Positions 26,524 through 32,763 of a stretch of DNA of 37,325 bases are shown piece by piece; positions within the stretch are counted from its first letter, which is position 1, and every line of letters starts with the position of its first letter. The notes beneath the pieces were generated by a model, which searched no databases, was not told where the DNA came from, and saw only the letters and a list, made by a program, of their open reading frames with translations. Both the position numbers and the translations under genes were made by a program. The DNA lies in the IMG/VR virus record IMGVR_UViG_3300035698_007828, positions 1-37,325 of that record; one strand, given 5' to 3'. The stretch comes from a virus.

Positions 26524-26684
26524 TATTCTTTAATTAATTTATATTCGTCTGCGTACTGTATCCATTCAAATGGTTCTAGTTCTCCAACCCATTCTTCAAA
26601 TCCGTCTGGTAGATCATCATCTAAAATTTCAGGGCTTTCTATCATATACTGTTCCATTAGGAAGTCTTCAAATGTTTTTTTCAT
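26523..26684 (-). CDS. Small acidic protein
   Basis: 53 residues, strongly acidic (MKKTFEDFLMEQYMIESPEI...), with 14 D/E in its central part. Its start has the recurrent context ATTAAACAACTATG and its TAA overlaps the next ATG. Such small acidic proteins are often inhibitors of host enzymes, but nothing here shows that directly. Confidence 0.55.
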   Translation of the reverse strand: MKKTFEDFLMEQYMIESPEILDDDLPDGFEEWVGELEPFEWIQYADEYKLIKE

Positions 26685-26696
26685 AGTTGTTTAATG

Positions 26697-27080
26697 TTAC
26701 CCTTGATAGTCAAGGTCTTTATTAATCTTGGCTATATTTAAACTATTTCTACCGTTAAGGAATGTTTTGGTAGCGAGTAAAGTATCATAGTCTGATTCTG
26801 CTTGTAGTGCGTTCTTAACGATGGTCTCGTGTTCTCCTATATAATCCTTATATTCTTTTGTTCCCCTAGCTAGACGGTCAAGCTTTGCCTCTGTTAGCGG
26901 CTTCCCTCTTTGATCGTATTTCAAGGGTTCGGTAATACTTTCTTTTTCAATCTTATTCATTATTTCAGCTATTATTACTTTACGTGAATAATCTGATGCT
27001 TTCATTTTAGCAACGTTCTCGGCTCTTTCTTCTCCTTTAGTCTTTATTTCTTCTATAAGAAGTTCGGGGTTTTTAATCAT
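26697..27080 (-). CDS. Hypothetical helical protein
   Basis: 127 residues, helical and charged. The layout (helix, RGKPLTEAKLDRLARGTKEYKDYI, then a long helix with LQAESDYDTLLATKTFL) resembles small phage proteins found near recombination genes, but I cannot name the family. Confidence 0.55.
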   Translation of the reverse strand: MIKNPELLIEEIKTKGEERAENVAKMKASDYSRKVIIAEIMNKIEKESITEPLKYDQRGKPLTEAKLDRLARGTKEYKDYIGEHETIVKNALQAESDYDTLLATKTFLNGRNSLNIAKINKDLDYQG

Positions 27081-27097
27081 TTTTGGTCGTTTTTTTG

Positions 27098-27427
27098 TTA
27101 TTTTAATTTACAATATGATGGTTTTAGGTTTGGTGCTATTACTTGACCATTTTGCATTAATCTATAAGCTACTTTCCCGCAACGAGTTGACCGCCATTTC
27201 TTTTTTTCATTAATTACTACCTCTTTTTCGCATGCTATTAATTCACTAGGGAACCTGAAAACAAGTTTAACTTTTTGCCCTTGATAATCTAAAATCCTTT
27301 CTTCATAGATTGTTTTACCTTGTTTATTAATCTTTATTTCATAGTCCATTTCTGATATTGAATAAGGTAACTGGCAAGGGGTTACAAGGGGAGCAAGTAA
27401 GATAGTGAAAAGTATTTCAGTAATCAT
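27098..27427 (-). CDS. Secreted or lipid-anchored protein with four cysteines
   Basis: 109 residues. The hydrophobic start ILFTILLAPLVTPC could be a signal peptide or a lipobox-like site ending at C18. The mature part is beta-rich and has C71, C84 and C106, so disulfides are possible outside the cell. A surface protein made early could block superinfection (inference). It overlaps its upstream neighbour by 4 bp. Confidence 0.5.
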   Translation of the reverse strand: MITEILFTILLAPLVTPCQLPYSISEMDYEIKINKQGKTIYEERILDYQGQKVKLVFRFPSELIACEKEVVINEKKKWRSTRCGKVAYRLMQNGQVIAPNLKPSYCKLK

Positions 27428-27633
27428 AATTTGTAATCCTTAAGTAATTTCATTCTTTCAACTCCGAATATATAATCTGAAATATTACAACCGTGTTTTA
27501 CTTGTTCTTTTTCAATCTCAAGTTGTCTAATGATTTGCTCTTTTCTTAACGGTTTGGATTTACACAATTTACAATATTTAGTTTGACCTATCCCCTGCTC
27601 ACCGCAGAATTTACATTGATATACATTAGCCAT
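27424..27633 (-). CDS. Zinc-ribbon protein
   Basis: 69 residues, with CKFCGEQGIGQTKYCKLC (7-24) forming two CxxC knuckles, then a helical tail. Probably a small nucleic-acid-binding or adaptor protein. Confidence 0.6.
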   Translation of the reverse strand: MANVYQCKFCGEQGIGQTKYCKLCKSKPLRKEQIIRQLEIEKEQVKHGCNISDYIFGVERMKLLKDYKL

Positions 27634-27666
27634 AAATTTAATCTTTAAGTATTTTGTTATTTAGAT

Positions 27667-27732
27667 TTAAAATAGTTCTTTTATAAGCCATATTAATAAT
27701 AATCCTTTAATTATTCCATCAATAAAAGCCAT
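27667..27732 (-). CDS. Very small hydrophobic peptide ORF
   Basis: 21 residues (MAFIDGIIKGLLLIWLIKELF), nearly all one membrane-length helix. It fills the gap between two genes. Coding status is uncertain because it is so short. Confidence 0.35.
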   Translation of the reverse strand: MAFIDGIIKGLLLIWLIKELF

Positions 27733-27739
27733 TATGTAT

Positions 27740-28234
27740 TCAGTTTTCATTATTATCTTTATTCGTTAATTTTAACATCTCACTTCCATGAGGATTAGCA
27801 GACATTAATATTCCTTTTATATCTGCCATTCCAATGGCTACTTTTCCATCATCAAAATTATCTTTATAGAATTTAATGCGTTCTTCTAAAACCTCCCTAT
27901 CTTTTTTTAAGATAATATTTTCTGCTTTAATTTCTGCTACAATCTGATTTGCTAAATTCTCAGCTTGCATTTTTACACGATCTTTTTCTAGCCTTAAATG
28001 TTCCTCAAGCATTTTTTCATATTTAGAGAAGGCACGTGCATCTGTCTCGACTAATTTGTCATTTACATTTTCTAGTTTTTTTTCTAATTTTGTTACTTCT
28101 TCCTCTAACCTTTCGCGTCTTTCCTCCTTAAACCGAAGCTTTGTTTCTAATTCGTCGTATTGTTTTTCTAGTTTTTCTTCTAATTTTATTACTTCTTCCT
28201 CTAATAGAGAGTAGGCTTTTTTCCTTTTGAACAT
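27740..28234 (-). CDS. Coiled-coil protein
   Basis: 164 residues; about 10-140 is a continuous E/K/L coiled coil with a repeated segment (LEEEVIKLEEKLEKQ and LEEEVTKLEKKLENV). The C-terminal 30 residues (GMADIKGILMSANPHGSEML) look like part of a PAS-like fold or a small cap. Function unknown. Start context AATAAAACTATG. Confidence 0.6.
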   Translation of the reverse strand: MFKRKKAYSLLEEEVIKLEEKLEKQYDELETKLRFKEERRERLEEEVTKLEKKLENVNDKLVETDARAFSKYEKMLEEHLRLEKDRVKMQAENLANQIVAEIKAENIILKKDREVLEERIKFYKDNFDDGKVAIGMADIKGILMSANPHGSEMLKLTNKDNNEN

Positions 28235-28238
28235 AGTT

Positions 28239-28448
28239 TTATTGTTTAAGTATCTTTTTAATTTCTTTAATATCTTTTATTAATTTAGCGACACAGCTAG
28301 AATTTACGCTAGCACATGGCCGTGCACCAACGTAATTACATATTGTCAATATATTTGTTGCGTTACTTTTAGAATACCCAGAATCATGATCGTGGAAATA
28401 ATATTTACCATTTTTAAATTCTAAATCTTTTAATGTGGACTTTTTCAT
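28239..28448 (-). CDS. Hypothetical small protein
   Basis: 69 residues, basic, with C33, C41 and C48 and the segment FKNGKYYFHDHDSGYSKSNATNILTIC. Overlaps the HNH gene by 4 bp (ATGA-type). No family recognised. Confidence 0.5.
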   Translation of the reverse strand: MKKSTLKDLEFKNGKYYFHDHDSGYSKSNATNILTICNYVGARPCASVNSSCVAKLIKDIKEIKKILKQ

Positions 28449-28855
28449 AGTTTGTAATCTTTAAGTAGTTTGGTATATTTTTCAATAAGGGTTTCCATAT
28501 ATTCTACTGTAAGCGATTGCGGTGTTCTTGCTTTAATTTTTAATGTTTCCCGCCATTCTTTCCCTCTATATTCGTCAATCCAATCAGTAAACTTACTTGG
28601 CGATAAATGAGCCGAAAAACCCGAACTTCTTCTATGATGAGCGGGACATAATGCAATGCCATTATCTATCTCGTATCGTGTACTCAATCCTCTTCTAACA
28701 TATACATGATGGGCGTTTAGCGTTGGATGGGGGATACCACATTTCTCGCATTTATTCTTTGCTTTCTTCTTCACTGCTAGGGGCCACAGAATATCTAATT
28801 GCTTTTTTAATTTCTTTATTTTCTTTTGATACGGTGTTTTGGTTTTCTTCAGCAT
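28445..28855 (-). CDS. HNH endonuclease
   Basis: 136 residues. HNH core: CEKC (36-39), LNAHHVYVR (HH 49-50), NGIALCPAHH (N65, C70, H73-H74). The CxxC and C-x2-H pairs bind a structural zinc and H49/H50 with the distal H form the metal catalytic site. It is small and lies in the early region rather than next to the terminase, so it could be a free-standing homing or recombination nuclease, or a host-DNA nicking enzyme. Confidence 0.8.
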   Translation of the reverse strand: MLKKTKTPYQKKIKKLKKQLDILWPLAVKKKAKNKCEKCGIPHPTLNAHHVYVRRGLSTRYEIDNGIALCPAHHRRSSGFSAHLSPSKFTDWIDEYRGKEWRETLKIKARTPQSLTVEYMETLIEKYTKLLKDYKL

Positions 28856-28898
28856 ATATATGCAAATTTATTTCATTTAAATAATCTAATATATCCAT
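28752..28898 (-). CDS. Short ORF overlapping the HNH gene start
   Basis: 48 codons (MDILDYLNEINLHIYAEENQ...) in another frame, starting 2 nt after the previous gene's stop and overlapping the HNH gene by about 100 bp. The HNH gene has no good start context of its own, so this ORF may be translated and may control it, but it could be chance. Confidence 0.3.
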   Translation of the reverse strand: MDILDYLNEINLHIYAEENQNTVSKENKEIKKAIRYSVAPSSEEESKE

Positions 28899-28900
28899 AA

Positions 28901-29275
28901 TTACTGATTAAGAAATTCATATAAACTTCCTGCAAGTTCCTTAACGGACTGACTAAGGGAAGGATCAGTTACAATCCCAATCTTAATTTGAGCTGCTATT
29001 AAATTAGAAGCACAATTCATTGCGGTCTGCTTTTTACTTAACTCTTCATTAAAACTAGATTTGAAAGCTGGCTTAACTGGCGGAACTGGAATAGCTGATT
29101 GAGTAGGTTGAGCTGGTTGAGAAGGCGCAGTTTGACCAGGAACAGCGTCCCATTCACTAATATTAAATCCCTTATGATTTTTACATTTATTTGGACAAAA
29201 CATCGTAGGCCCGTTTGGCTTAATATATTCTGGTTTTTTTTGCTGCAATTCGTTATTGCATATTGGGCAAAGCAT
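28901..29275 (-). CDS. Zinc-finger protein with P/Q linker
   Basis: 124 residues. N-terminal zinc site CPIC (3-6) and FCPNKCKNH (27-35); a proline/glutamine-rich linker (about 49-75, PSQPAQPTQ); and a C-terminal helical segment (MNCASNLIAAQIKIGIV, VKELAGSLYEFL). The zinc-linker-helix layout resembles phage proteins encoded near single-strand annealing functions, but no partner is present here. It is the first gene of the promoter at 29303. Confidence 0.55.
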   Translation of the reverse strand: MLCPICNNELQQKKPEYIKPNGPTMFCPNKCKNHKGFNISEWDAVPGQTAPSQPAQPTQSAIPVPPVKPAFKSSFNEELSKKQTAMNCASNLIAAQIKIGIVTDPSLSQSVKELAGSLYEFLNQ

Positions 29276-29302
29276 AGTTTTTTATTAATTATTTATATAT
29301 TA

Positions 29303-29330
29303 ATTATATACAATTGTAATACTTTGTCAA
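29303..29330 (-). promoter_or_regulatory. Early/middle promoter
   Basis: TTGACA (29330-29325), 16-bp spacer, TATAAT (29308-29303); both boxes perfect. It drives the block from 29275 leftward. Confidence 0.8.
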
Positions 29331-29533
29331 GACAGCCCTCTCCTTCTTGCTGATTGTTTTCTCCCAGTAGTAAAAGCGATAAACTCCGACTTTAATTCTT
29401 TAATTTTAATACTTTTCTTTAATTCTTTGTTCCGTTCATAGTGTTTATATCTAGCTTGAAGATATAAATTATCGCCAGCTAATTCTTGAAGTTCTTCTAG
29501 TGTTTTACAGCTTTTAATGTGTCTAGGTTCCAT
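29327..29533 (-). CDS. Hypothetical small basic protein
   Basis: 68 residues, helical, ending in an R-rich tail (TTGRKQSARRRGLS). It contains LQARYKHYERNKELKKSIK, and could bind nucleic acid. Its last codons include the promoter at 29303-29330. Start context CTAATACTATG. Confidence 0.55.
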   Translation of the reverse strand: MEPRHIKSCKTLEELQELAGDNLYLQARYKHYERNKELKKSIKIKELKSEFIAFTTGRKQSARRRGLS

Positions 29534-29541
29534 AGTATTAG

Positions 29542-29901
29542 TTATTTAATTATATCTTGATCTGTTGTTCCGAACAGTTGATGGACCATTTTAATCTTAT
29601 CCTCAGGGACCACAGGCTTAGTTTCAGGGAATGTCTTTTCAAATATAATAGCTAGAGAGGTTTTTAAATTTGAATCGCTTAGACCTACATAATTTACCCA
29701 ACGTCGGCATGAGGTATCAAATTGTTTCATAGTGATATTATTTTCTAATAATCTTTTTTTATCTAGTTTTAAAAAGATCCTTGCACGTTCAAAGCGTTCT
29801 TCTTCAGTTAATTCTTTATGCGTATAAGGGTTGGCTTTAACTTCTTGCATAATAGGTTTTTCTTTAGTGTGATATATCTCTTGAATATCATCGGGTTTCA
29901 T
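29542..29901 (-). CDS. Hypothetical helical protein
   Basis: 119 residues, helical and charged, with segment TEEERFERARIFLKLDKKRLLE and a conserved-looking CRRWVNYVGL. No recognised family. Start context AATAACCACTATG. Confidence 0.55.
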   Translation of the reverse strand: MKPDDIQEIYHTKEKPIMQEVKANPYTHKELTEEERFERARIFLKLDKKRLLENNITMKQFDTSCRRWVNYVGLSDSNLKTSLAIIFEKTFPETKPVVPEDKIKMVHQLFGTTDQDIIK

Positions 29902-29919
29902 AGTGGTTATTTATATAAT

Positions 29920-30540
29920 TTAAATTAAATTTAAAGATGTTGCGGACTCTCTGCTTATATATGTGTCTCTTCCTTCGATAGTTATTTTAACCTTATCATT
30001 ATTTAATTTCTTTCCTGTGATGTCTTCTACTAATTTACTTGCTTCCTCATCCCATATATCTAGTTTTGTAAGTGACTCTAAATCCTCAAAATCTATCTGG
30101 TCAACCAATTCTTCATATTGTTTTTCTGTATATTGCTTGTTGAAAAGCATATAACTCTTTCCTGTTTGATCCTTACAGAAACTACACTTATACATTCCTT
30201 TACAATCTTTCAGATAATAACAAGCATACAAACCTTTTGATTCTGTGTTTTCACTTGAACGATAAAGTCCGCATGAGGTTGTGTTTTCATTTGAATAATA
30301 AAGACCCCGTGAGTCTGTGTTTTCATCTGAACAAGAAAGCCCGTATGCGGTTGTGTTTTTATTGGAACCATAAAGCCCGTATGCGGTTGTGTTTTTATTG
30401 GAAGCAGAAAGTCCGCATGCGGTTGTGTTTTCATTTGAAGTAGAAAGTCCGAATGAGTCTGTGTTTTTTTTGGAGCTATAAAGTCCGTATGAGCTTGTGT
30501 TTTCGTTTGAATCAGAAAGTCCGAATGAGTCTGTGTTCAT
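29920..30540 (-). CDS. 12-residue tandem-repeat (beta-solenoid-like) protein
   Basis: 206 residues. Nine tandem units of 12 residues (about 2-109) follow the pattern N-T-x-S/A-x-G-L-x-x-S-x-E/K. Such short G/N/S/T repeats predict a beta-solenoid stack. Next comes a cysteine-rich turn (CYYLKDCKGMYKCSFCK, 110-126) and a C-terminal domain that contains MLFNKQYTEKQYEELVDQ. I recall similar NKQYT segments in uncharacterised candidate-phylum bacterial proteins but could not check. It could bind a host surface or mimic DNA, as pentapeptide-repeat proteins do (speculation). Confidence 0.7.
   Translation of the reverse strand: MNTDSFGLSDSNENTSSYGLYSSKKNTDSFGLSTSNENTTACGLSASNKNTTAYGLYGSNKNTTAYGLSCSDENTDSRGLYYSNENTTSCGLYRSSENTESKGLYACYYLKDCKGMYKCSFCKDQTGKSYMLFNKQYTEKQYEELVDQIDFEDLESLTKLDIWDEEASKLVEDITGKKLNNDKVKITIEGRDTYISRESATSLNLI
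30237..30537 (-). repeat. 36-bp tandem repeats inside the repeat-protein gene
   Basis: About eight imperfect 36-bp units with the shared core GTCTGTGTTTTC or GGTTGTGTTTTT on the plus strand. They encode the 12-residue units. Repeat number is likely to vary between strains by slippage or recombination. Not a CRISPR: no spacers. Confidence 0.8.
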
Positions 30541-30728
30541 AGTGGTTTAGTTATGTTATTTAATCTTGATAGTTTTATAACTTTGTCTGTTGATTCAATA
30601 TATCCTAATAGTAAAAAAACATTAGAATGACAAGGACAAGTTTCTTCATTAACACACCTAGCATAATATTTTAAATTTCTTAACCAGCTAATCGGTACGT
30701 TTATCATTTCTACAGGCTTTTTACTCAT
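30537..30728 (-). CDS. Hypothetical small protein
   Basis: 63 residues, with CVNEETCPCHSNVFLLLGYIE (C25, C31, C33, H34), a possible metal site, and a basic N-terminus. Overlaps the repeat-protein start by 4 bp. Its transcript arises in or upstream of the structured region at 30740-31437; a perfect TATAAT lies at 30763-30758 but with a poor -35. Confidence 0.5.
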   Translation of the reverse strand: MSKKPVEMINVPISWLRNLKYYARCVNEETCPCHSNVFLLLGYIESTDKVIKLSRLNNITKPL

Positions 30729-31437
30729 AATGAGTTAGTTATTGTTTTGAATATAAAATTATAGTAAATGTAGTTAGTAATATTTAACACTCATTCCCCT
30801 CTACCTCTCAAGGGTTAGGGGTAGCCTTAGGCGATGACACAGTTTTTATACTTGTCAACCTTATTGCTAAGACTTGTTAATAATTTAGTGATCCCTTGTT
30901 ATCGTTTCCTTTTATATATTCCCCCCTACGGATCTCCGACACCGTAATCGCTCAATGGGAATATTTAGAGATTATCCTTATTGCCTCTAAATTGATCGGA
31001 CGGAGCCTCTTGCTCCTTTGTATTAACATTTTAATCTTTAAAGCCCATAAATGAACTAGATCTTAAGGTATTGAGACTGGGATCGCCTGTTCGGCCTCAA
31101 TAATTAATACTCTGTAAAGTCGCCTACCCTGCACGACTGCAAAATATAATATAATTTCTATAATCCTTGGTTCTTTCTACATATTCCTTCATAGAGCTGC
31201 CTCCACTAAAGTTTCACAAGATTTGAATGTACGGTTTTGGATCAATCGGCTATGGCACGATTTACTTACTTGATCCATGTTTTGGGTATAAAGAAAAACC
31301 CTAGGTCAGAAGTGAATGGTGCATATTAAGGTGAGGGTTTCTCTCCTCTCCATACACCCCTGACCCGGGGCTTTTGTTCTTAATATGCCTTTCCACTATA
31401 CTTTATTATTTTATAAAAGTAAAGTAGTGTTTATTGG
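30729..31437 (-). ncRNA. Candidate large structured non-coding RNA
   Basis: About 700 bp with no credible long gene. Inverted repeats in order along the minus strand: 31428-31395 (9 bp, bulged), 31388-31379/31330-31321 (10 bp), crossing 31366-31360/31309-31303 (7 bp), 31276-31270/31245-31239 (7 bp with inner 4), 31138-31134/31122-31118, 31102-31096/31075-31069 (7), 31016-31012/31006-31002, 30991-30985/30970-30964 (7), 30964-30957/30923-30916 (8, inner ACGG/CCGT), 30832-30824, 30821-30796. This density resembles large phage RNAs such as GOLLD or ROOL in style only; I cannot match it to a family. Strand inferred from neighbours. Confidence 0.55.
31303..31388 (-). promoter_or_regulatory. Pseudoknot with U-tract, start of the structured region
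   Basis: On the minus strand GCATATTAAG pairs with CTTAATATGC (10 bp) and GGGTCAG with CTGACCT (7 bp, one G-U) in crossing order, an H-type pseudoknot. The 3' arm is followed by AGGGTTTTTCTTT. AAACCCT (31340-31334) can instead pair with AGGGTTT (31302-31296), a terminator-like alternative. It resembles the pseudoknot at 32148-32202. Confidence 0.5.
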
Positions 31438-31442
31438 TTAAA
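31425..31442. repeat. Intergenic leader repeat (copy without a start codon)
   Basis: TAGTGTTTATTGGTTAAA occurs at 31425-31442 and again at 31656-31673, with a relative at 31758-31774 (TAGTGTTTAAAGGTTAA). On the minus strand it reads TTTAACCAATAAACACTA; in the upstream copies it ends in the ATG of a gene, but here the ATG is missing (ACTACTTTA). The two exact copies flank the gene 31438-31656. Confidence 0.7.
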
Positions 31443-31656
31443 TGATTTCTTTAGATTTGATCGTATTAGATTTTTTATAGTTCTTGCTTTGCTCAATCCA
31501 CTCTTCTGCCTCTTTTATAGTATTATAGTTTAATGAGGAGCTTGCTCCTCCTTGATAATACTTTATACAATCAAACCATAAAAATAAGACTTTCTTTTGA
31601 GGACTAAAATACATTGATCCATCCATCATTGTCACTTTTTTTATTCTATATTCCAT
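31438..31656 (-). CDS. Hypothetical small protein
   Basis: 72 residues. MEYRIKKVTMMDGSMYFSPQ, then a W/F-rich strand and EAEEWIEQSK, the pattern of small uncharacterised phage proteins that display a query-like beta fold. Flanked by exact 18-bp direct repeats. Start context AATAAACACTATG. Confidence 0.55.
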   Translation of the reverse strand: MEYRIKKVTMMDGSMYFSPQKKVLFLWFDCIKYYQGGASSSLNYNTIKEAEEWIEQSKNYKKSNTIKSKEII

Positions 31657-31668
31657 AGTGTTTATTGG

Positions 31669-31758
31669 TTAAAAAATAATATATAGAAATATCCATAATG
31701 CAATCCCCCACAGAATATATTTAATTACCCATAATACTTCGACCGCTTCGGCTTCCAT
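31669..31758 (-). CDS. 29-residue membrane peptide
   Basis: MEAEAVEVLWVIKYILWGIA...: a short acidic N-terminus and one hydrophobic helix (about 9-29). The recurrent start context TTTAAACACTATG strongly supports translation despite the size. Possible small regulator of the membrane or of another protein. Confidence 0.55.
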   Translation of the reverse strand: MEAEAVEVLWVIKYILWGIALWIFLYIIF

Positions 31759-31763
31759 AGTGT

Positions 31764-31889
31764 TTAAAGGTTAAGTAATTCTTTTAGTTCTTTTAACTTT
31801 GTAAGCAACTCGCTTCTGTTCTTAGTGCCATATTTACCTGATAGAACTTCTTTGATTAATATGTCTAAAAGGCCTTTCCTTCTTTTCAC
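31764..31889 (-). CDS. 41-residue basic helical protein
   Basis: Starts at GTG 31889 (VKRRKGLLDILIKEVLSGKY...), helical and basic, ending LKELKELLNL. No ATG is available in this frame because the upstream frame has a stop. It fits neatly between neighbours (8 bp each side), so it is probably real. Confidence 0.45.
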   Translation of the reverse strand: MKRRKGLLDILIKEVLSGKYGTKNRSELLTKLKELKELLNL

Positions 31890-31896
31890 ATGATGT

Positions 31897-32124
31897 TTAG
31901 TTATTAGTTTTTTTTAAATATGCAATTAAGTTTTCAAAAAACTTTTCTTTGTTTCCTTCTCTTAAATCCCCGTATTTCATGCCGATAGAAAATCCATCCA
32001 CTATCTCATTGATTATTACTTTCTTTTGTAACTCCAATAAACTCCTTAAGTCTGCTTTGAATACTTGCATTGAACCCTCATGCCAGTATGTCTTTGCTAA
32101 TCGGTCAATCTCTTTTTCTATCAT
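31897..32124 (-). CDS. Hypothetical small protein
   Basis: 75 residues, helical: MIEKEIDRLAKTYW, LRSLLELQKKVIINEIVDGF, YGDLREGNKEKFFENLIAYL. No family recognised. First gene after the promoter and pseudoknot leader at 32148-32258. Confidence 0.55.
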   Translation of the reverse strand: MIEKEIDRLAKTYWHEGSMQVFKADLRSLLELQKKVIINEIVDGFSIGMKYGDLREGNKEKFFENLIAYLKKTNN

Positions 32125-32141
32125 AATAATAATTTATTAAA

Positions 32142-32202
32142 TAAAAAGCACTGGCGTTTCCCAAGCATAATGCCCCACCAGTACTCTTCAAGTTTGGGAA
32201 AC
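32142..32202 (-). promoter_or_regulatory. Leader pseudoknot / attenuator
   Basis: On the minus strand GTTTCCCAA (32202-32194) pairs with TTGGGAAAC (32164-32156), 9 bp, and GTACTGG (32184-32178) pairs with CCAGTGC (32154-32148), 7 bp with one G-U. The helices cross, forming an H-type pseudoknot, with a small GCA/TGC hairpin inside. TTTTTATTT follows at once (32147-32139). It lies in the 5' leader between promoter and gene: a likely termination-control element or riboswitch-like RNA. No known class matches from memory. Confidence 0.65.
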
Positions 32203-32228
32203 TTATAGGGCGAAACTACTTCATATTA

Positions 32229-32258
32229 ATTATATAGTATTTTGTATAGTTTAGTCAA
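32229..32258 (-). promoter_or_regulatory. Promoter for the 32124-leftward operon
   Basis: TTGACT (32258-32253), 18-bp spacer, TATAAT (32234-32229). Its -35 abuts the terminator-like hairpin at 32258-32293. Confidence 0.7.
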
Positions 32259-32293
32259 ATAGCCCGCCTTAAGTATTTCTCAAGGGGGCTATT
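32258..32293 (-). terminator. Long GC-rich hairpin, probable terminator of the upstream operon
   Basis: AATAGCCC pairs with GGGCTATT (8 bp) and, after one mismatch, CCTTaAG with CTcAAGG: nearly 16 bp of stem with a 5-nt loop. It lies just after the 54-residue gene. No strong U-tract follows, only TGACTAAAC, so termination may be partial. Confidence 0.5.
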
Positions 32294-32306
32294 CATAACA
32301 AGTTGA

Positions 32307-32471
32307 TTACTTTACACCGTACATTTCTAAAATCTTTACATTTATTGTTTTGTTGATTTTTCTCAACTTACTTTTTAATTTAATCTTTTCTAGAATGTTT
32401 TTAGTTGCACCGATCCTTTTTAATAGGATTGTTCTGGTTTCCACTAAAGTATTTAAGCTTCGGTTACTCAT
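32307..32471 (-). CDS. 54-residue basic helical protein
   Basis: Begins MSNRSLNTLVETRTILLKRI and is rich in K/R (KIKLKSKLRKINKTINVKIL), so probably binds nucleic acid. Its ATG overlaps the previous gene's TGA (ATGA). No family recognised. Confidence 0.6.
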   Translation of the reverse strand: MSNRSLNTLVETRTILLKRIGATKNILEKIKLKSKLRKINKTINVKILEMYGVK

Positions 32472-32638
32472 TTCTTTGCCCCTTCTTCTAGTTCAAGTTC
32501 GATTGTTATGTCATTCAATCTTTGCATTATATCAAAAGCGTCTTCGTCTTTTACAAGATCGATACCTGCCTCTTGATATGTTCTCAAGCTTTGCTCTAGA
32601 ATTCTTTTCATTGCATGTAATGTTCCTGCTTTTCCCAT
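32468..32638 (-). CDS. Hypothetical small acidic protein
   Basis: 56 residues from ATG 32638 (MGKAGTLHAMKRILEQSLRT...), helical with an acidic C-terminus. A TTG at 32695 would give a 75-residue form that fits the promoter better (leader of about 35 nt instead of 90). The choice cannot be made from sequence alone. Confidence 0.5.
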   Translation of the reverse strand: MGKAGTLHAMKRILEQSLRTYQEAGIDLVKDEDAFDIMQRLNDITIELELEEGAKK

Positions 32639-32734
32639 GATGTCATCCTTAAGTTGAATGTTTGGCGCTATAATCCGCTTCTTGTTAAGTTGCAATTTTA
32701 TATATTCTTGTATTACAAAAACATATAAGGTTAT

Positions 32735-32763
32735 AACTTAGCATAAAACACGAATATTGTCAA
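32735..32763 (-). promoter_or_regulatory. Early promoter with extended -10
   Basis: TTGACA (32763-32758), 17-bp spacer, TGC-TAAGTT (-10 at 32740-32735) with the TGn extension. It overlaps the stop codon region of the lysozyme-like gene. Confidence 0.6.

Noticed and set aside
30237-30540. Regular repeats suggesting a CRISPR array
   Set aside because: Units are contiguous 36-bp coding repeats without spacers, inside a clear protein frame.
30729-31437. tRNA, tmRNA or group I intron in the gene-free region
   Set aside because: No cloverleaf with a TTCGA loop, no CCA end and no recognisable intron core sequences on either strand by eye.
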